Source: Phoebastria nigripes (lineage: Eukaryota > Chordata > Aves > Procellariiformes > Diomedeidae). From it: 64,000 bases of DNA. How positions within the stretch are numbered: position 1 is the first letter of the stretch; the number at the start of each line of letters is the position of its first letter. The stretch spans positions 1,511,868-1,575,867 of the forward strand of contig JAYKAV010000289.1 of NCBI GenBank assembly GCA_035582835.1. Direction: 5' to 3'. Below are positions 1-12,739 of this stretch, piece after piece. The position numbers and the translations under genes were made by a program. The notes below the pieces were generated by a model. The model ran no database searches and was not told the DNA's origin. It saw only the letters and a list, made by a program, of their open reading frames with translations.

Positions 1-3000
1 TAAAGTGTTTCTTTCTTGTCATGTCATTTATAATTTAATTAGTGGCAGGTTGTCAAGCAATAACTATAATCTATAGATTTATGCACTGCAGAAAAATAGC
101 TACCTCATTCTTAAAGCAGCAGAGCTTGCTCCCCCTGAGCTTGCTGCTGGTGAATTTGCCATCTGCTGATAGTTCCCTGGAATGTCACCTGTTCCTTTAA
201 GTATATTTATATAAATGAAACAGAACATCTTCAACACTTTTTTTTTATTCTATGATTTATTTCAGCAAGTTTTACATTTCAATAGCTTTTTCATTTTTCC
301 AATAGAAATCTTTTCTGAATGTGAAACCTGAGTTTATATCTGAAAGTAAATGTTACACTGAAAGTGGCAACAATAATCAACTATAAATTGTGAAAATAGC
401 CTAGAGAAGTAAGTCTGAGAACCAAAACCAGAGGTGACAGTGGAGACATTGAAAAGCTTAGAGAGAAAAACAACTAAGATGGTGAAGTCTGTTTCATATC
501 AACAGGAATTCAATAAGCTGGAGGAGAGGCAAGGAAAGGAAATCTAGAAATCTAGTAGAAAACAAAGCAAAGAACCAGCCACAATGCCCTGCAAACATAC
601 CTCAGTTGAAGCAGAAAATTGAGCTGTTGATAACAAATAGGAAACTAGCACCTGAACAATAACCTACTGTGACACCCAGGAGCCTGAAAATGCAAAATTC
701 CTCTACTGCACTCCTTTGGAGAGGACAAAACAGAGCAGTGATTTAACCAGACTCCAGTTTTACTGATGCGTCCGTTGTCAAACCCAAACAGCTGAGAAAT
801 ACAACTAGTGAAAACTCACAGTGAGAGCAACGAGAGTAGAGCAGGGACGTGGAGCTGACCGGTGGTGGGACCGAAGCTGGCCAGATCCTAGAGCAGATTG
901 AATGGCACCTTTTCCTTGATATGAACAGGCCAAGAAAGCCAAAGGGACTTTTAAACACCAGAACTACATTTTATTTGAACCCAACCTGGAATTTTTTGAA
1001 ATGGAGTGAGACAGCTTAAAATAGGTTGGAAATGGGCTTCCTTAAGGCCAAGTCTCACTGTTAGGAGCTCCTTCAGTTGCAGCTAACTCCACTCACGCTG
1101 CTCCTCACACTAAGAAGAGTCCCTGCAGCATTCAGGCCCCTCTCGCACGTGGCAAGCTGTTGCCCTTATGGATGGTACAGCTTTCACATGAAAAGAATTA
1201 AGATTAGCATTAAACTCAGAAAAAGTTATCCCTCCTTGTTCAAAATAAAACATTCTGACCAACTGAAAATATTTTGGCTGTGACACTTCATTGAAAGGGA
1301 ACTAAGAAATGACACCAGAGGACCTAATCTGCTCCTGAATATATTTATTCTCCTCTAAAGGGAGTTTCCTATGAAACAGAATACCCCGTGCCTGCCCAGC
1401 TCCCCCCTCTCTGTCTGTACTCAATTCCGTAACATAACACAAAACAGTGGTTCTTCCCCACTTCTTGCAGTGATGCAGTCTACTTGGTTTTAATGAAATA
1501 TGAATAGCCTAAAAAGAGCATGTTAGCACTGGCAATATAATCCCTGCTCCTAAAAATCACATCAAAATGACTGCACACTTGGACTTGCCATCTCCTGTCT
1601 AGATGCAAACACAGGCTGTGGCTTCCATGTTTCAGGATTTTACAGGACACCTCAAGGATGTTGCTACTGAACTGAAAGGCAGTGAGGAAAATAAAATAAG
1701 GATGTTCTCTGCTCTAGTTTCACAGAGGCAATTGTATGATTCAAGGACTCACTGAAGATCAGCTGCTATAAAAAAAANCCGCTAGAAAAAGCCAACTAAA
1801 ATCCCATAGTTAAATGGACAATTTGCCACCTACAAAGCTACCAGCCTGCTCTGGACTTTTGGTGATAAATGTGCAGGCTTATGATAAAAGATAAATGTTT
1901 GTAGTCCTCACGAGATAGGAGATCCTCCAAGAGCCAGTATCAGGTAGACTTATATTTCTGCAGATGGAAGTATGGTGTAGAGCGCGGCCAGCGAAGGAGC
2001 CACCAAATCCCTGACGACTGGCGAGCAGACTGGAAAGATACAATAATAACTTTGCTGTGTGCAACTGAAGGGTGCGCAGCTCTGCTGTGGTGATGGGTAG
2101 GAGTGGCACGTCACCCCTTGGTCAGGGCAGGCTTGAGCTGTGCTGGGGATGGGACTAGGGCTGGAGAGGAATTAGACAGGAGACTTGAACAGTGAAATGA
2201 GATTGTTGCTATTAAGCACCATGGCTTAGTACTCCTGTGTGCTCTGGAACAGTTTGCACCACTACAAATGAGTGCAAGGTTGGGGTAGGACATTCCTGTT
2301 CTGGTTTGGTAGTTGTATGCCCTGCTGGTGTAAATAACTGTGNGATCTGCTGGGCAACTGAGCATCTGAGCCGCCAGGTCTGTGGTTTTTGCAGGTAAGT
2401 CAGAAGAAATTTTCAGAAATGGCTGATGGAAACCAAACTCCAGCTCTGTTTGAGAGGCTAATGGGTGATCACCCCAGCAAGCTCACAGCAGGGCTGATGT
2501 CAACTTTCAGGGCACGTTTTAGAGGAGGAGAAAGAGCAGGAAGACTCCCTGGATAGGGGAGAAATAACAAGGGTTGGAAGGTGTTTAACAAAGCCTGTGA
2601 AAGGAGAATTGAGGGGACAGGAGTCACACGGCCAGAGCAGAATCCTTGTCTTTCTCTCTNGAATTAGGGATGAGAGTTGTAACAGAGGAGGGTTTTGCTG
2701 GGTGCAAATCCCTGTTGCCCTCCCTGTTACTCCTATCCAACCTTCCCTTTGTCTAGGGCAGCCCAGGGTAGGTTAGATGGCATGGCAGGGGGTGGACCTG
2801 CATTATAGAAAATGATGGTCAGTATTTCTGCAGGAAGAAGGATATTTTTGCTCTCCTGGGAGATGGAAAGGAGCTTTGTGGTTGTTAAAAGCTGGTCTGA
2901 AAGAAGCCCAGTTGCTATGTGCGAATTGGTCTTCACAGGCAAAAGGTGTTCAACAGAGGAGAAAGCTGCTGTTAAGTGTGGTAGTGATCACCCACCATGA

Positions 3001-3555
3001 GGACTGAAAATAGCCAAACTAAAGCATAGAGATACTTGGCAGATGTGTCTGGAGGTGACCAGGGGATGAACACAAGGCAATGATAACATACAAGTNGATG
3101 GATGTGAGCATATGACATAGTACCTGGTGTCAGTGCTGCACCAAATGTGGAATTATTGTAAGAGAAGGAAGGAGGGCTTTTATGGGGAGTATAATTATGG
3201 GTTAATTTTTTTGGCTTATTTTTTTTAAAGACAAATCCAACATGTGATTTTTTGAAAATAGAGTTTAATAAAGCACTTCTGCAGTTGAGTTTTCAAAAGC
3301 TGAAAAGCATTTCTTAAAATCAAAATTCAATTCAAAAGACAGAGCAAAAACCAGTTTCGTGTTTTCACAGTAAACTTTTTTTTAGCAGGAGGGTGAATTT
3401 TGAAAAATTTTCAACCATCTCTGCCAATAAAATGAAATATAAAAAAAAAAAGGATTAACAAGACATCTGTTAATCATGACACCTTGAATGTTTTCTTATC
3501 TCATTTTGTTTTTATGTTACATCTCTTTTCTTCTAAATTTCATCTGCTTTTTCTG
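1..3555. other. Unique noncoding DNA, no gene seen
   Basis: AT-rich sequence with frequent stops in all six frames; the longest open stretches are below 90 codons and none resembles a known protein. No transposon end or tandem array stands out. The only point of note is the acceptor-plus-donor junction near 2394, listed separately. Several isolated Ns (1778, 2343, 2660, 3096) break otherwise continuous sequence. Confidence 0.7.
2379..2400 (+). promoter_or_regulatory. Possible recursive splice site (acceptor fused to donor)
   Basis: The sequence tgtggtttttgcag is followed at once by gtaagt, so a 3' splice site ending at 2394 abuts a consensus 5' splice site starting at 2395. This zero-length-exon layout is the known form of recursive splice sites in very long introns of flies and vertebrates. 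The pyrimidine tract is short and interrupted by G, so it is only a moderate acceptor. If real, the window lies inside a long + strand intron. A chance match is quite possible. Confidence 0.25.
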
Positions 3556-3560
3556 CCTAG

Positions 3561-3665
3561 GTTGTAAACTCTTCACAGCAGGGACTGTTTTCTTATAATG
3601 CATTTGTCCAGCACCTCACATGTTGTGAACACTAATGCGATGTGAATAATATATGGTACTCCTCT
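3561..3665 (+). repeat. Ancient interspersed repeat tail (L3/CR1-like or MIR-associated)
   Basis: The run ttgtaaactcttcacagcag, then a 'ggactgtttt' segment and 'ttgtccagcacctcacatg', matches the layout of a very old amniote repeat tail that typically reads 'ttgtaaactctttggggcagggactg...tgtacagcgcctagcac'. It is strongly decayed and has no clear ends. The family assignment is from memory and uncertain; that it is a repeat relic is more likely than not. Confidence 0.45.
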
Positions 3666-3669
3666 CTTG

Positions 3670-6600
3670 AGCAAAAGATAAAACTCAGAAGCAAAAGCAG
3701 ATGATGATGGCTTTGTGACAGTGAAACACAAATTCAAGACAAACCTCACTGCAGCATGAGGTCTCCATTGTGGCTCATGAAAGTAAATGCCAAATGGTCT
3801 TACTGTAACATAGATGATCTCTAAATCATTTCAGGCTTTGCAATTGCTACACATAATGCTCCTAAAAAAAACCAACCGAAACTCTTCTCCATCTAAAAGT
3901 GTAGTGCAAAGTTTTATTTGAGTTAGCTCCTGCCAAGAATAGCACAGAGCAGCCTGCATGCAACATCTGCTCACATAGAGTGAGAGCAAAAACATCTGGC
4001 AACAGTAGCTCACACCCCCACCTGCCTTACCTATGCTAATTCTCTAAAAAGGTGGAAATAACATGGCTTTTATAGTAATGCCTCGGTGGTTGGAAATAAA
4101 GGGGGAGAAAGTATTTTCTCTAAGGCACCATATTCTGAAGAAAACCATGGCTTTCAAGGAAAACTTCACCCGTGTGGGTTTTCCTCTGTTACTATCTCAC
4201 AGCATACACCCAGCTCCTTGTGTCTTTTCCACTTGTCTTCATGGTTGCTCTTGTATGAAGTCTCCTCCATCATCAGCAACAAGTCTGGGTCCCAAAAACA
4301 CTGTCATCATGTAAGAGAGCAAAGTGCCTTCACGTATCAGAANAGATATTCCTTCATCTTCCTCTGACTAGAAAGCAGTCTTGCTTCTGTTCCTAGTAAA
4401 TTCACGTCTTGCTTTCTGGCTTATCGCTTCGTGTTTAAAGGGGGACACAGGCGAGGCAGACTCAAAACTGTTGTAGAAGACTTTGTTGCAAAAGGCAACG
4501 ACAGCTGTAGACATGATAGAATTTTTAACAAAAGATGGAGGAGGAAACAGATCTCCTAATGCAGCAGTGAGAGCTATCATTTAGCAAGGATAAATGAGTC
4601 CAAGATACCTTAAATTTGCCCTGTTGTCTAATTCTGGAAGAAAACGGATGACAACCATTCTAGAATCAGTGTTTGGAAATATACAACAAAGGGAAAAAGC
4701 TTTATTAACACTGGAAATATACTCTTAGCTTGGATTTCCTTTTCAACACCCAGCTTGTTCATCTCACAGCTCAATGAACTGTTAACATCACATATTTCTC
4801 CTGTTCCAGCAGCAAGTCCAGTTACTTCGGTTTCCGCTAACTGCAGACAGATGAGATTCAGCCTTCCCAGGGAGACAGGGAGAGGGGGAGAGCAATACAG
4901 AGCAGGAGGAAAGGGATGAGAGATGCTAGGTCTCAATAGATAGCTATCAACATTGACAAGATGCAAGTTGGACTTACTGAGATATTACTGAGCTGAATGC
5001 TGAAGCTTTTCTATTCTTTGTGCATAACACGTGAATCTGACTTTCTGCATTAATGTGTTTTTAAACTGAGCCAATCCCTTAGCATTCAATGAGGTTGGAG
5101 AACATTGTATAAATAGCTAAATAGTGGAATACTGTTATATGTTTCATATTCTGAATGAGACATATTCCTCTGTCCTTTAATAGCCCTATCCAGTCTGCCC
5201 TTCCAGACAAAGACCAGAAAATGTCCTTGTCCAGTTGTGCATAAGTACAATGGGCAACCACTTTCCATAATAAAAATATCAGACTCCCCAAGTTAAAATG
5301 AAGTCAATATTCTGTAAATAAACAATAAGTTACAGCTGGAAATTACAGCTGTAAATAAAAAGTTCACAGTTTAAGTAAAGGAAAGATGAGGGGCAGACAC
5401 TGGCATTGTCTGTATTTCCAAATAATTTTATTTTGCTTTTATTTTCCGTCCTTTGCCACAATGTCCTTTGTTGTATGTGTATTTGAGCAATGAGAACATG
5501 GAGAAATTAGACAACTCACCCGTGCAGTCAGGTAGAGTAAGAAGAGAAAGGCAGATGTCCTGAAGGGTAGCCTTGTCCCTCCTTCATATCCACCCCTTGG
5601 CTGGGACGGTTCCGATAGCACCAGACCTGGTGGAAATCTGTTTAGCTCCAGGGATGCCAGTTGTGGATTCAGTCTCTGGCCTCATTTCTTAGGCAGAAAG
5701 AAAATCTGAAGAGCCAAAGAAGAGAGAAAGGAGCAAGAGTCTGGGCTCCCTTCTTCTAGCAATAATGTAGATTATTCCGTACAAACTTAAATCAGTTTAA
5801 CAAGAAATGCTTGCTGGACACAAATGTGTGATAAATACAGAAGATTTGAGCTGACCTTGAAGGGGTTTTGCAGGTGAAGCCAGCCTCTGGCTCTAATCCT
5901 TTCTTCTAACCCTCCCTGATTTCCTGTCAAAACTCCTGTCTTGTGCACCCTAATCTGGTAGTGTTATGTATGTGAAAATATGAATGAACTTTTATTTTCA
6001 AATGACAGCTTCGGTCATGACCCACTGAACTTTCTTCTCATTGCCAACGCTGTCTGCCTTTTACTTTCACAGACCAATCCCATGGTTTTTATGTCACTAC
6101 GCTGGGAAAGAGGTGGCTAATCTTCTATTTTTGATCACTGAATTGAAAGGAAATGCTGCTAACATCCTACCCCTCTGTTACAGTGACATTTGACTGCAGT
6201 TTCATGCAGAAGATGGAATTCAGCATCATGTGGGAATTGCAAAAGATAATATTTTTTTCTAAACATTAGTTCCTCACACATTTCCCCCAGGAAGAGAAGA
6301 GAAAAAGGAAGACACTTAGCATTCAGGAGTGAAAAAAGATGAAATCTAATGAATTCTTTTTCCTCTCGGGGATTAGAGAGCAGTTCAACATTTCTGATTA
6401 AGGACAAGAGAAAGACGGCCATGTGCAATGCCATAGCCGTTTGTGCTGTCCTTCTAACACAGAAGTGTTCGANATGCTGGAGCATAATCAAGAGAATAAC
6501 AACACTACCAGCAGGCAAGAGTTTTGGACTTGTCATCTTACTTGGCTACATGCAGTTAGGTCTCAGTAAAGATGACTTGCTAAAAATCTAACTAACGTAC

Positions 6601-7915
6601 CAAGCCTCATTGGGTTTCGCTAAGCTCCTACCTCTGTAATCACCATTTACCAAATTAGAACAGGGGGAAAATGAGCCACTTCATCTCTGTGTCATATAAT
6701 GAACTTTTTTTGTGTGTACCAGAGAGGGTGATTGCCGCTAGGTATAATTATTATAATAAAGATCAGTAAAAACTCAAGTTAAAAAGGAATTGGAGTTATT
6801 GAGCCCACCAGTGCGATTCAAATGGAACTGGTCCCCATATCTCACACAGATGAATTCAATCCGCTGATCTCAACCGCTGTAACAACCCATGAAAACCAAA
6901 GCAATGATCCTGTCCAATGTTTGCTCATCTGTCTAATGTAATTCAGATTATTGATTCTATTTGATGTGAAATCCACTGATTTCACTCAATGTAATCAAAT
7001 CGATTAATCCCATCAACTCCAGTCCAATCCATGAGTACAATCTAGTACATCTGACAGTGATCAGCCAGCAGACAGAGAACATGGCAGGCACAAAGATGAA
7101 TAATAAAACCCAATAGTTTTATATCTAACGTCTACACTGCACTAGGTGTTTTGCAAACAACTATAAAAAGCAAGGAGGTTGATACTCAGCCCATATATAT
7201 TCTGCAGATACACCAAAATCAGTAAAGTTAGACTGATTTGTACCATATTAATGTTGGCTGGGGGTGCCTACTCCCATGTTTTTAGGATACTGCTGGTTAG
7301 GGTCTCTCCAAATGGCCTTTGGGATAAATTTTGATAATTTTATTTGCATTGAAAGATTATAAAGAACCTAACAAGCATTGTCTGGAGGATGTGATGGAGA
7401 AATGGGGTTCAGTCCTGAAGATGTTGCTGATTAAGTGGAAAGGAAGATTGTAGATTTATTCAATCTCTTTGAAAATTTAGCACAGCTTTACAATGGGAAA
7501 GCCTGGCTCTTTCCCTCAGACAATTGAAAGGGGGCAAATATATACAGGCAATTGTGGATTTTGGTATGCAGTACCCAAGACTGTTTTCCTTGTCAATATG
7601 GAAGCATCAAAACAGCTGCTGAGGGTGTATATTTCCAGACATACTGTATCGTCAGACAAAGAGTCGGATTTCATGGCTGCCTTATTGAAAAATTATATGG
7701 AGTGAAATAGCTGAAATCTACCCAATCCCACTCAGCGATGTGAGCCTGTGCAGCTCAGTGAAAACTTTAAAGTTACGCAGCAAGCAATGATACATGACTA
7801 AAATATTGTCACCAGTCTTAGCGCACACACTGGCATGTCAAAATGGGGTGTCACTTCGATGTCCTAGCGTGAAGGGCAGGAGAGAGATGTCTGGACTGAG
7901 TGGACACATCCTCAG
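3670..7915. other. Unique noncoding DNA, no gene seen
   Basis: About 4.2 kb of AT-rich DNA. Open stretches such as 4628-4966 (minus, 112 codons) and 6159-6536 (minus, 125 codons, containing an undetermined base) show no recognisable domain and no flanking splice sites of quality. I see no transposon or tandem array. Confidence 0.65.
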
Positions 7916-7917
7916 GC

Positions 7918-8074
7918 TTAGGAGACGTGGGTTCTTTATTCCCAGGTCCACCACTGGCCTCCACCTTCAACTCACCTTCCATTTTTGTACAATGGGGAAA
8001 AAAAGATACTTATATGGTATATAAAGGACTTTGAGATGCATGTATGAAAAGCACTGTGTAAAGTTGGTATTATC
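7918..8074 (+). repeat. MIR-family SINE relic, + strand
   Basis: The order of motifs follows the MIR layout. A 'gacgtgggttctttattccc' block with 'ccactggcc' (7924-7959) matches the 'gacctgggttctattccc...ccactggcc' core. An 'aatgggga' stretch (7991-7998) stands for the 'taaaatgggga' segment, and 'actttgagatgcatgtatga' followed by aaagcactgtgtaaagttgg (8029-8069) matches the 3' part ending in 'ggtattat'. The middle part has lost the usual 'cctcagtttcc' block. No poly-A or target duplication remains, as expected for a very old insertion. Confidence 0.75.
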
Positions 8075-8079
8075 AAAGA

Positions 8080-9365
8080 TCTCTTGTCCTTTAATGCTGA
8101 TGAACATTTTCCTCCTCAGCGTAATAGGAAATCTTCTGCAAGTGTTTCTATTTGAGAACGGAACATTTCACAGATGAAGAAAAAAATATTGTTTTTAACA
8201 GAGTTAAGGAGTTCTTTGGAACAGGTTTTTTTTCCCCTAATTGAAGAGAGGAAGGCAATCAGAGTTAAACAGGAGATCTACCACTTGCCTGTCCACTGCT
8301 TCCCGGACAGGCAAGACTCTTAAACACAAGCACCATAAACAACCTAAAAAAAATCATAGGAGAGACTTTTAAAGGTGGTAAGGTCAGGTAGGTGTACTTT
8401 TCTTATTACAAACTGATCTGGCCTAAGTCCCTAGCTCCACATACTCCTTAGAAAAACATCCTCCTATATAAAACAGATACTCCACCTAAGAAAAACAAGA
8501 CACAGTAGAGAACAGAAAGGCCATGGTATAAAACAGTCACAATTCCATTAGAGGTCTGTTCTCTTGCCCCTTTCGGAGTGTCTTTCCTTTAACTCTGTAA
8601 TTAATAACATTATGTGCTAATAAAAGATCAAGAAAGTGGCAGCTGTACTCCAGCCTCTAATCCACTCAGAAGGTATTGATGCTGCTGCTCCTGGTATTCC
8701 ATCTGCTTCTCTAATGTTTGTTCCATGCTGCATTGCTGGAGATATTTGAAGCTAACATCTAAGATAACCTACAGGAATACAGGAAAAAAGAAACCTAGCC
8801 TTGTGCAATGCAGGTGAATGGGCCAGCTATATGGTTCTTTGCTCATTTGGACACTATCATTGGGATTCCCTGCAAGCAAGGTCCAGATGAGAGACTCCTG
8901 ATGGACAGAAAATACGGTGAAGGCTGTGTGATTCAAATTTTCTCTCACCTGTTTGTGACGGCTGCATTGAGTACCCCTAGACTTGATAGACCTACTGTTG
9001 TTTTCTTTCAGATCCAGGATCCCGAGAAACATTGTCCTTTGGTTCCTTCATGTGTCCTTCATTTTTCTGTTTGCCCATGTGGACAAGCAGCCTTTCGCTC
9101 ATGTTTTTTTAATTATGTTTTATAATAAGATCAAGGAATTATGCATTCTGGCCTTGATGGGAAGAGTGGTTCAGTCTCANTGTTGTAAATTGTTGTGAAT
9201 TAGGGTGCTACCAATGCTAATTGTCTTTTCCTTGCTTCACTGACTCTTTAAATAATTGCCCTCCTCCTTGGTCAGTTTTTTCCTTGCACCTCTGAGAAAT
9301 TTGCACCTCAACTCTTATCAGTCTCCTTCCACCCAACCAATGTAAAGTACATTGTGGCCACTAAA
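8080..9365. other. Unique noncoding DNA, no gene seen
   Basis: No coding signal. A 105-codon open stretch at 8808-9125 (+) overlaps an 87-codon one on the other strand at 8769-9032, and neither resembles a known protein. One perfect 11-bp inverted repeat at 8284-8315 is listed separately. Confidence 0.65.
8284..8315. repeat. Perfect 11-bp inverted repeat, 10-base spacer
   Basis: The left arm cttgcctgtcc (8284-8294) and right arm ggacaggcaag (8305-8315) are exact reverse complements around a 10-base spacer. They could form a DNA cruciform or an RNA hairpin. The flanks do not extend the pairing, so this is too short for a microRNA precursor. Function unknown. Confidence 0.8.
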
Positions 9366-9367
9366 TC

Positions 9368-9450
9368 CAATTAATCCTCCCAGCACTCCCCAGTGAATGA
9401 AATTAGTTACATTTTACAGATGGGCAGCCAGGCGTGCAGGCAGCTTTCCC
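9368..9450 (-). repeat. MIR-family SINE relic, minus strand
   Basis: 'ttaatcctcccagcactcc' followed by 'gttacattttacagatggg' (9407-9425) matches the reverse complement of MIR, where 'taatcctcacaacaaccc' precedes 'cattttacagatgagg'. The continuation 'cagccaggcgtgcaggcagc' is decayed. Only the 3' half of the element can be seen. Confidence 0.6.
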
Positions 9451-9454
9451 AGCG

Positions 9455-12400
9455 ATTTCTGCATTATCTCTTCGCTACTGAAAACCTGATGTGCCTCATG
9501 AATAGTTGGGTCTTCAGAGGTANTGAGCACCTTCAGCTGCAGCGAAAGTCAGGGTGAGGAATGGAATTGGAGCACCATGGAAAAAACAAGTGTTTTGGTT
9601 ACACCCAACACCAATCTGAGTTTAAGTAGTTCTGTCTAGTCTTGTGTGAGGGCTGGTAGGATGCATCCATATCTCATCTTCAAACACACACAAAAACCGT
9701 CCACCTGCAAGGGCTAGCTCAAAAAAAACCCCACGAAAGATCCCATTTATCTATCACTCCATTTTTATAATAATGTTACTCTATCATTTTCCACAGGACG
9801 GCACATCCTTCGCAAGATGAGTGGAAAATGAGGTGTTGAGCTTTCATTCAAACAGTAGGCTTTACTAGTTTCAGATCCTCAATATTGGATGCAGTAGCTA
9901 TTTGCAAATGAGCTGAAGGATTTTTTTTCCCCTTAAAAAATAAAAGTTAGTCCCCATGAACTGCAGACAACTTTCTCAGCTTCTATGTCTTGAGTATATT
10001 CAAGTTTGATTTTTAAAAATTCTCCCAAGCGATTAGAAGCCATTGTGGGCTAATCAACCAAGAAATTTAAACATAAAGTTTGCTGAAATCTCTCCTTAAA
10101 GTACAGCTAAAGCATATTTCACTTTTATTGCTCTGAGATATTTACATCAATTTTAAATACAAAGAGCCAGATTCTCTGCTGGCACAAATCAGTACATTGT
10201 TACTGGTTTTATTATGATACACAACTTGAGAGCTTGGCCCTCTATTTTATGATCTGTCTTCTTTTATAACGATGTTCTCTATTTTGCACAAACCTTCCAG
10301 TGGATGAAAGGCATGGTAGATGGCTTAATACATCCCATGAACTACGCAGTGAGGTTTTCAGATCCCCTGGGTATGTTATTATGTTATGATTACTTTTATG
10401 TTTGGAAAGCTAAGTGAACTAAGCACATGAACTCCAGAAAGAAGGAACCTTGGCTTTTGAGATATTTAACCTACTGGAACTCATTCCAGTCTTACTGAAT
10501 CAAATACAACTTTATAATGGGTAAATGCTTGTAGTGTACATAACAGCTTCCATTGTACAGCATGCAAAAAAAGGAAAAGGTGCATTTGATACATTTGTGA
10601 CAGCTTCACTTCAAACAAGGAATGTTCTGTACCATCCAGTAAAATTTTTAATTCAACCGTACACTGAACCATGCTGATAAAATAATTATATGGGAGTATT
10701 TGTGTGTGGAAATAAGGCTACTCAACAAAACTGGCAAAAGAATTTGACTAGGCATGCAAAAGGTGGAAAAGTGTTGGTATAGTTAATACATTTCCCATCT
10801 CATGAACTTTATTAGCCTTAGTCAGAAGCAATGGGAAAAAAAAGAAAAGGAAAAAAGTGGGAATGGAATGGACTAGTGAGAGTGCCTTNACATTCTCCAT
10901 CTTCCTATGCGTAAGTTCAGGAAATCACCGCGTCACTGTGAAGCGGTTGTGCTCTAGGTGGATGTGCTTGCANTAACGCTCAGGTTTGTTAGGAGCACCA
11001 TAGCACGCAGAGAGTTGTCAGGCTTTAAAGAGGCTATATTTAAGTTGTTCACTCATTGCATGATACCCCACTATCCTACGAAGATTTTTGGGGACTTCAG
11101 GGCATGCATAATTTATTTGTAGCCAAGAACCAAAGAGAACAGTAAGAGGACGGATGACAGCTCTTTTATGGAATTAACATGGATTTGTTCAGTTGTTATT
11201 GAAACATCGCATAAATTCTTGATCTTGGCTAGATGCTTGGCTTCAGGCACATGGGATACTGGAACACAGGACTGCACATGTTACAATCCACAAAACATTT
11301 CCTGGTATTTGGAAACTAAATCCTATAGTTCAAAAGGCCAAAAGCCACAAAACGTTCAATTTGCCAGAGAAAGACAAGCAGACGAGACTGAGGGAGTCGG
11401 CAAGCTTTTAGGTTTCTGCCACAAAAGGAGGGAACGAGTTATTTCTTTGGTTTCAAAAGGGGTAATTCTCACATTTTAAATTAAACCTGCAATTAAATAT
11501 TTTGCTGGCCTGACTTTTGCTTTCCATCACCCCAAATGGACAGTTGCTCACTGATCTGCTATTAGGAACAACATACAATTTAAAGAGCAAACAAGACAAG
11601 CAAAATAGAGCAGGGAGCTCAGAGGAGCATGGTCACAAGCACCACCACCTTTGGCACACAGTGAACTTCAGTGTAAGAACCGCCTTCTGCTGGGGCACCA
11701 GGCACAGAGCGTTGGCTGTCTTAATATCAATTTGTGTTGGTGCGGGCTTCCCAAAGCAACAAGTGGTGGAGNTTGTGGAGACATGACAGCGAGACAACTG
11801 GGGGTGGATTACAACTGTGAACAGCAAGGGCTTTTCATTCTTTTCATCTCGCCAGACATGCTGTCCCTATTAAAAGCTAATGTTTGAAAATCATCTGTTT
11901 CTCTTAACCTCTATTTGTATTCGGCGAATGGAGCAGTAAATGTAACTAGTGCAGTGGCTGTGAGGGATGAACTCCTACCGGCTTGGTCAGTATGAAGTCC
12001 ATGTACTAATCGCTTACAAGCCACCCGCAATCCAATGCATTCATTTAAATAGGATTCGTTGTCCTCTCTGTTCAAGTGCTCTGCATCTCAGGCTATCTCC
12101 TTGATAATCCTTTTTAGATTAGTGTCAAAGTCCCAGATGAAATCCTTGCTCATTCTCTTGCCATGTTTACCAGGCTGATTTCCAACACTGTTTCATATGG
12201 ATTAGGCAGAGCAACTTAGTGCTCATATGTTTTTCAGTGCATCTCAGTACCTCATGAAATTACATTATAGATTCATTGTATAAATAGAAGACTGAACACA
12301 ATTACAGTCCAAAAGCCCCAAAGCAAAGGACTAGAATCTGAAAGTAGATGTGACCAGATCTTGCTGTGTGCAAATATCTCATAATAAATCGGTCACACAT

Positions 12401-12640
12401 TTGTTTATTTAATCTCTGTTTTCTAAATTTCCTTTTTTTGCACAGAAAAATAACCTTTCTTCACACTTCGGCAGAAAAACAAAGAAAGGCAGGTGCACGT
12501 TGCCATAATTGCCAGGTCAAATCAAGGATGTCAGTGGTTCAACCCAGCTAGGAAAAACAAACTGCATAAAGGTTGTTTAAAGAGAACTTTCCATTGTTTT
12601 TCAAGGTCATGGCATTTTAATCATAGCTATTATCACCACT
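9455..12640. other. Unique noncoding DNA, no gene seen
   Basis: AT-rich sequence without convincing coding potential. Open stretches of about 100 codons at 11168-11479 and 12493-12813 lack recognisable domains; the second runs into a CR1 relic. A possible palindromic-repeat relic at 10163-10200 is listed separately. Confidence 0.65.
10163..10200 (+). repeat. Possible relic of a palindromic sauropsid repeat
   Basis: 'gagccagattctctgctgg' followed by 'cacaaatcagtac' resembles one arm of an old palindromic, MITE-like sauropsid repeat with arms of the type 'gggccagatcctcagctgg' plus 'tgtaaatc'. Only one arm is visible. The same family may account for 13411-13465, 32759-32856 and 39162-39208. Confidence 0.35.
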
Positions 12641-12643
12641 TCC

Positions 12644-12738
12644 CTCATAGAATCATAGAAAAAAATGGGTTGAAAGGGACCTCTGGAGGTCACCTCATCC
12701 AACCTCCAACTCAAAGCAGGGCCAATTTTGAAGTCAGA
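12644..12738 (-). mobile_element. CR1 LINE relic, 3' end only
   Basis: On the minus strand this is the end of a CR1 element. In + orientation it starts with 'tcatagaatcatagaa', the reverse complement of the ATTCTATG tail repeats, then gttgaaagggacctctggag, gtcacctcatccaacctcc and 'aactcaaagcagggccaa'. That order is the CR1 3' untranslated region. No reverse-transcriptase coding part remains. It differs clearly from the copies at 58.3 and 63 kb and looks older. Confidence 0.8.
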
Positions 12739-12739
12739 T

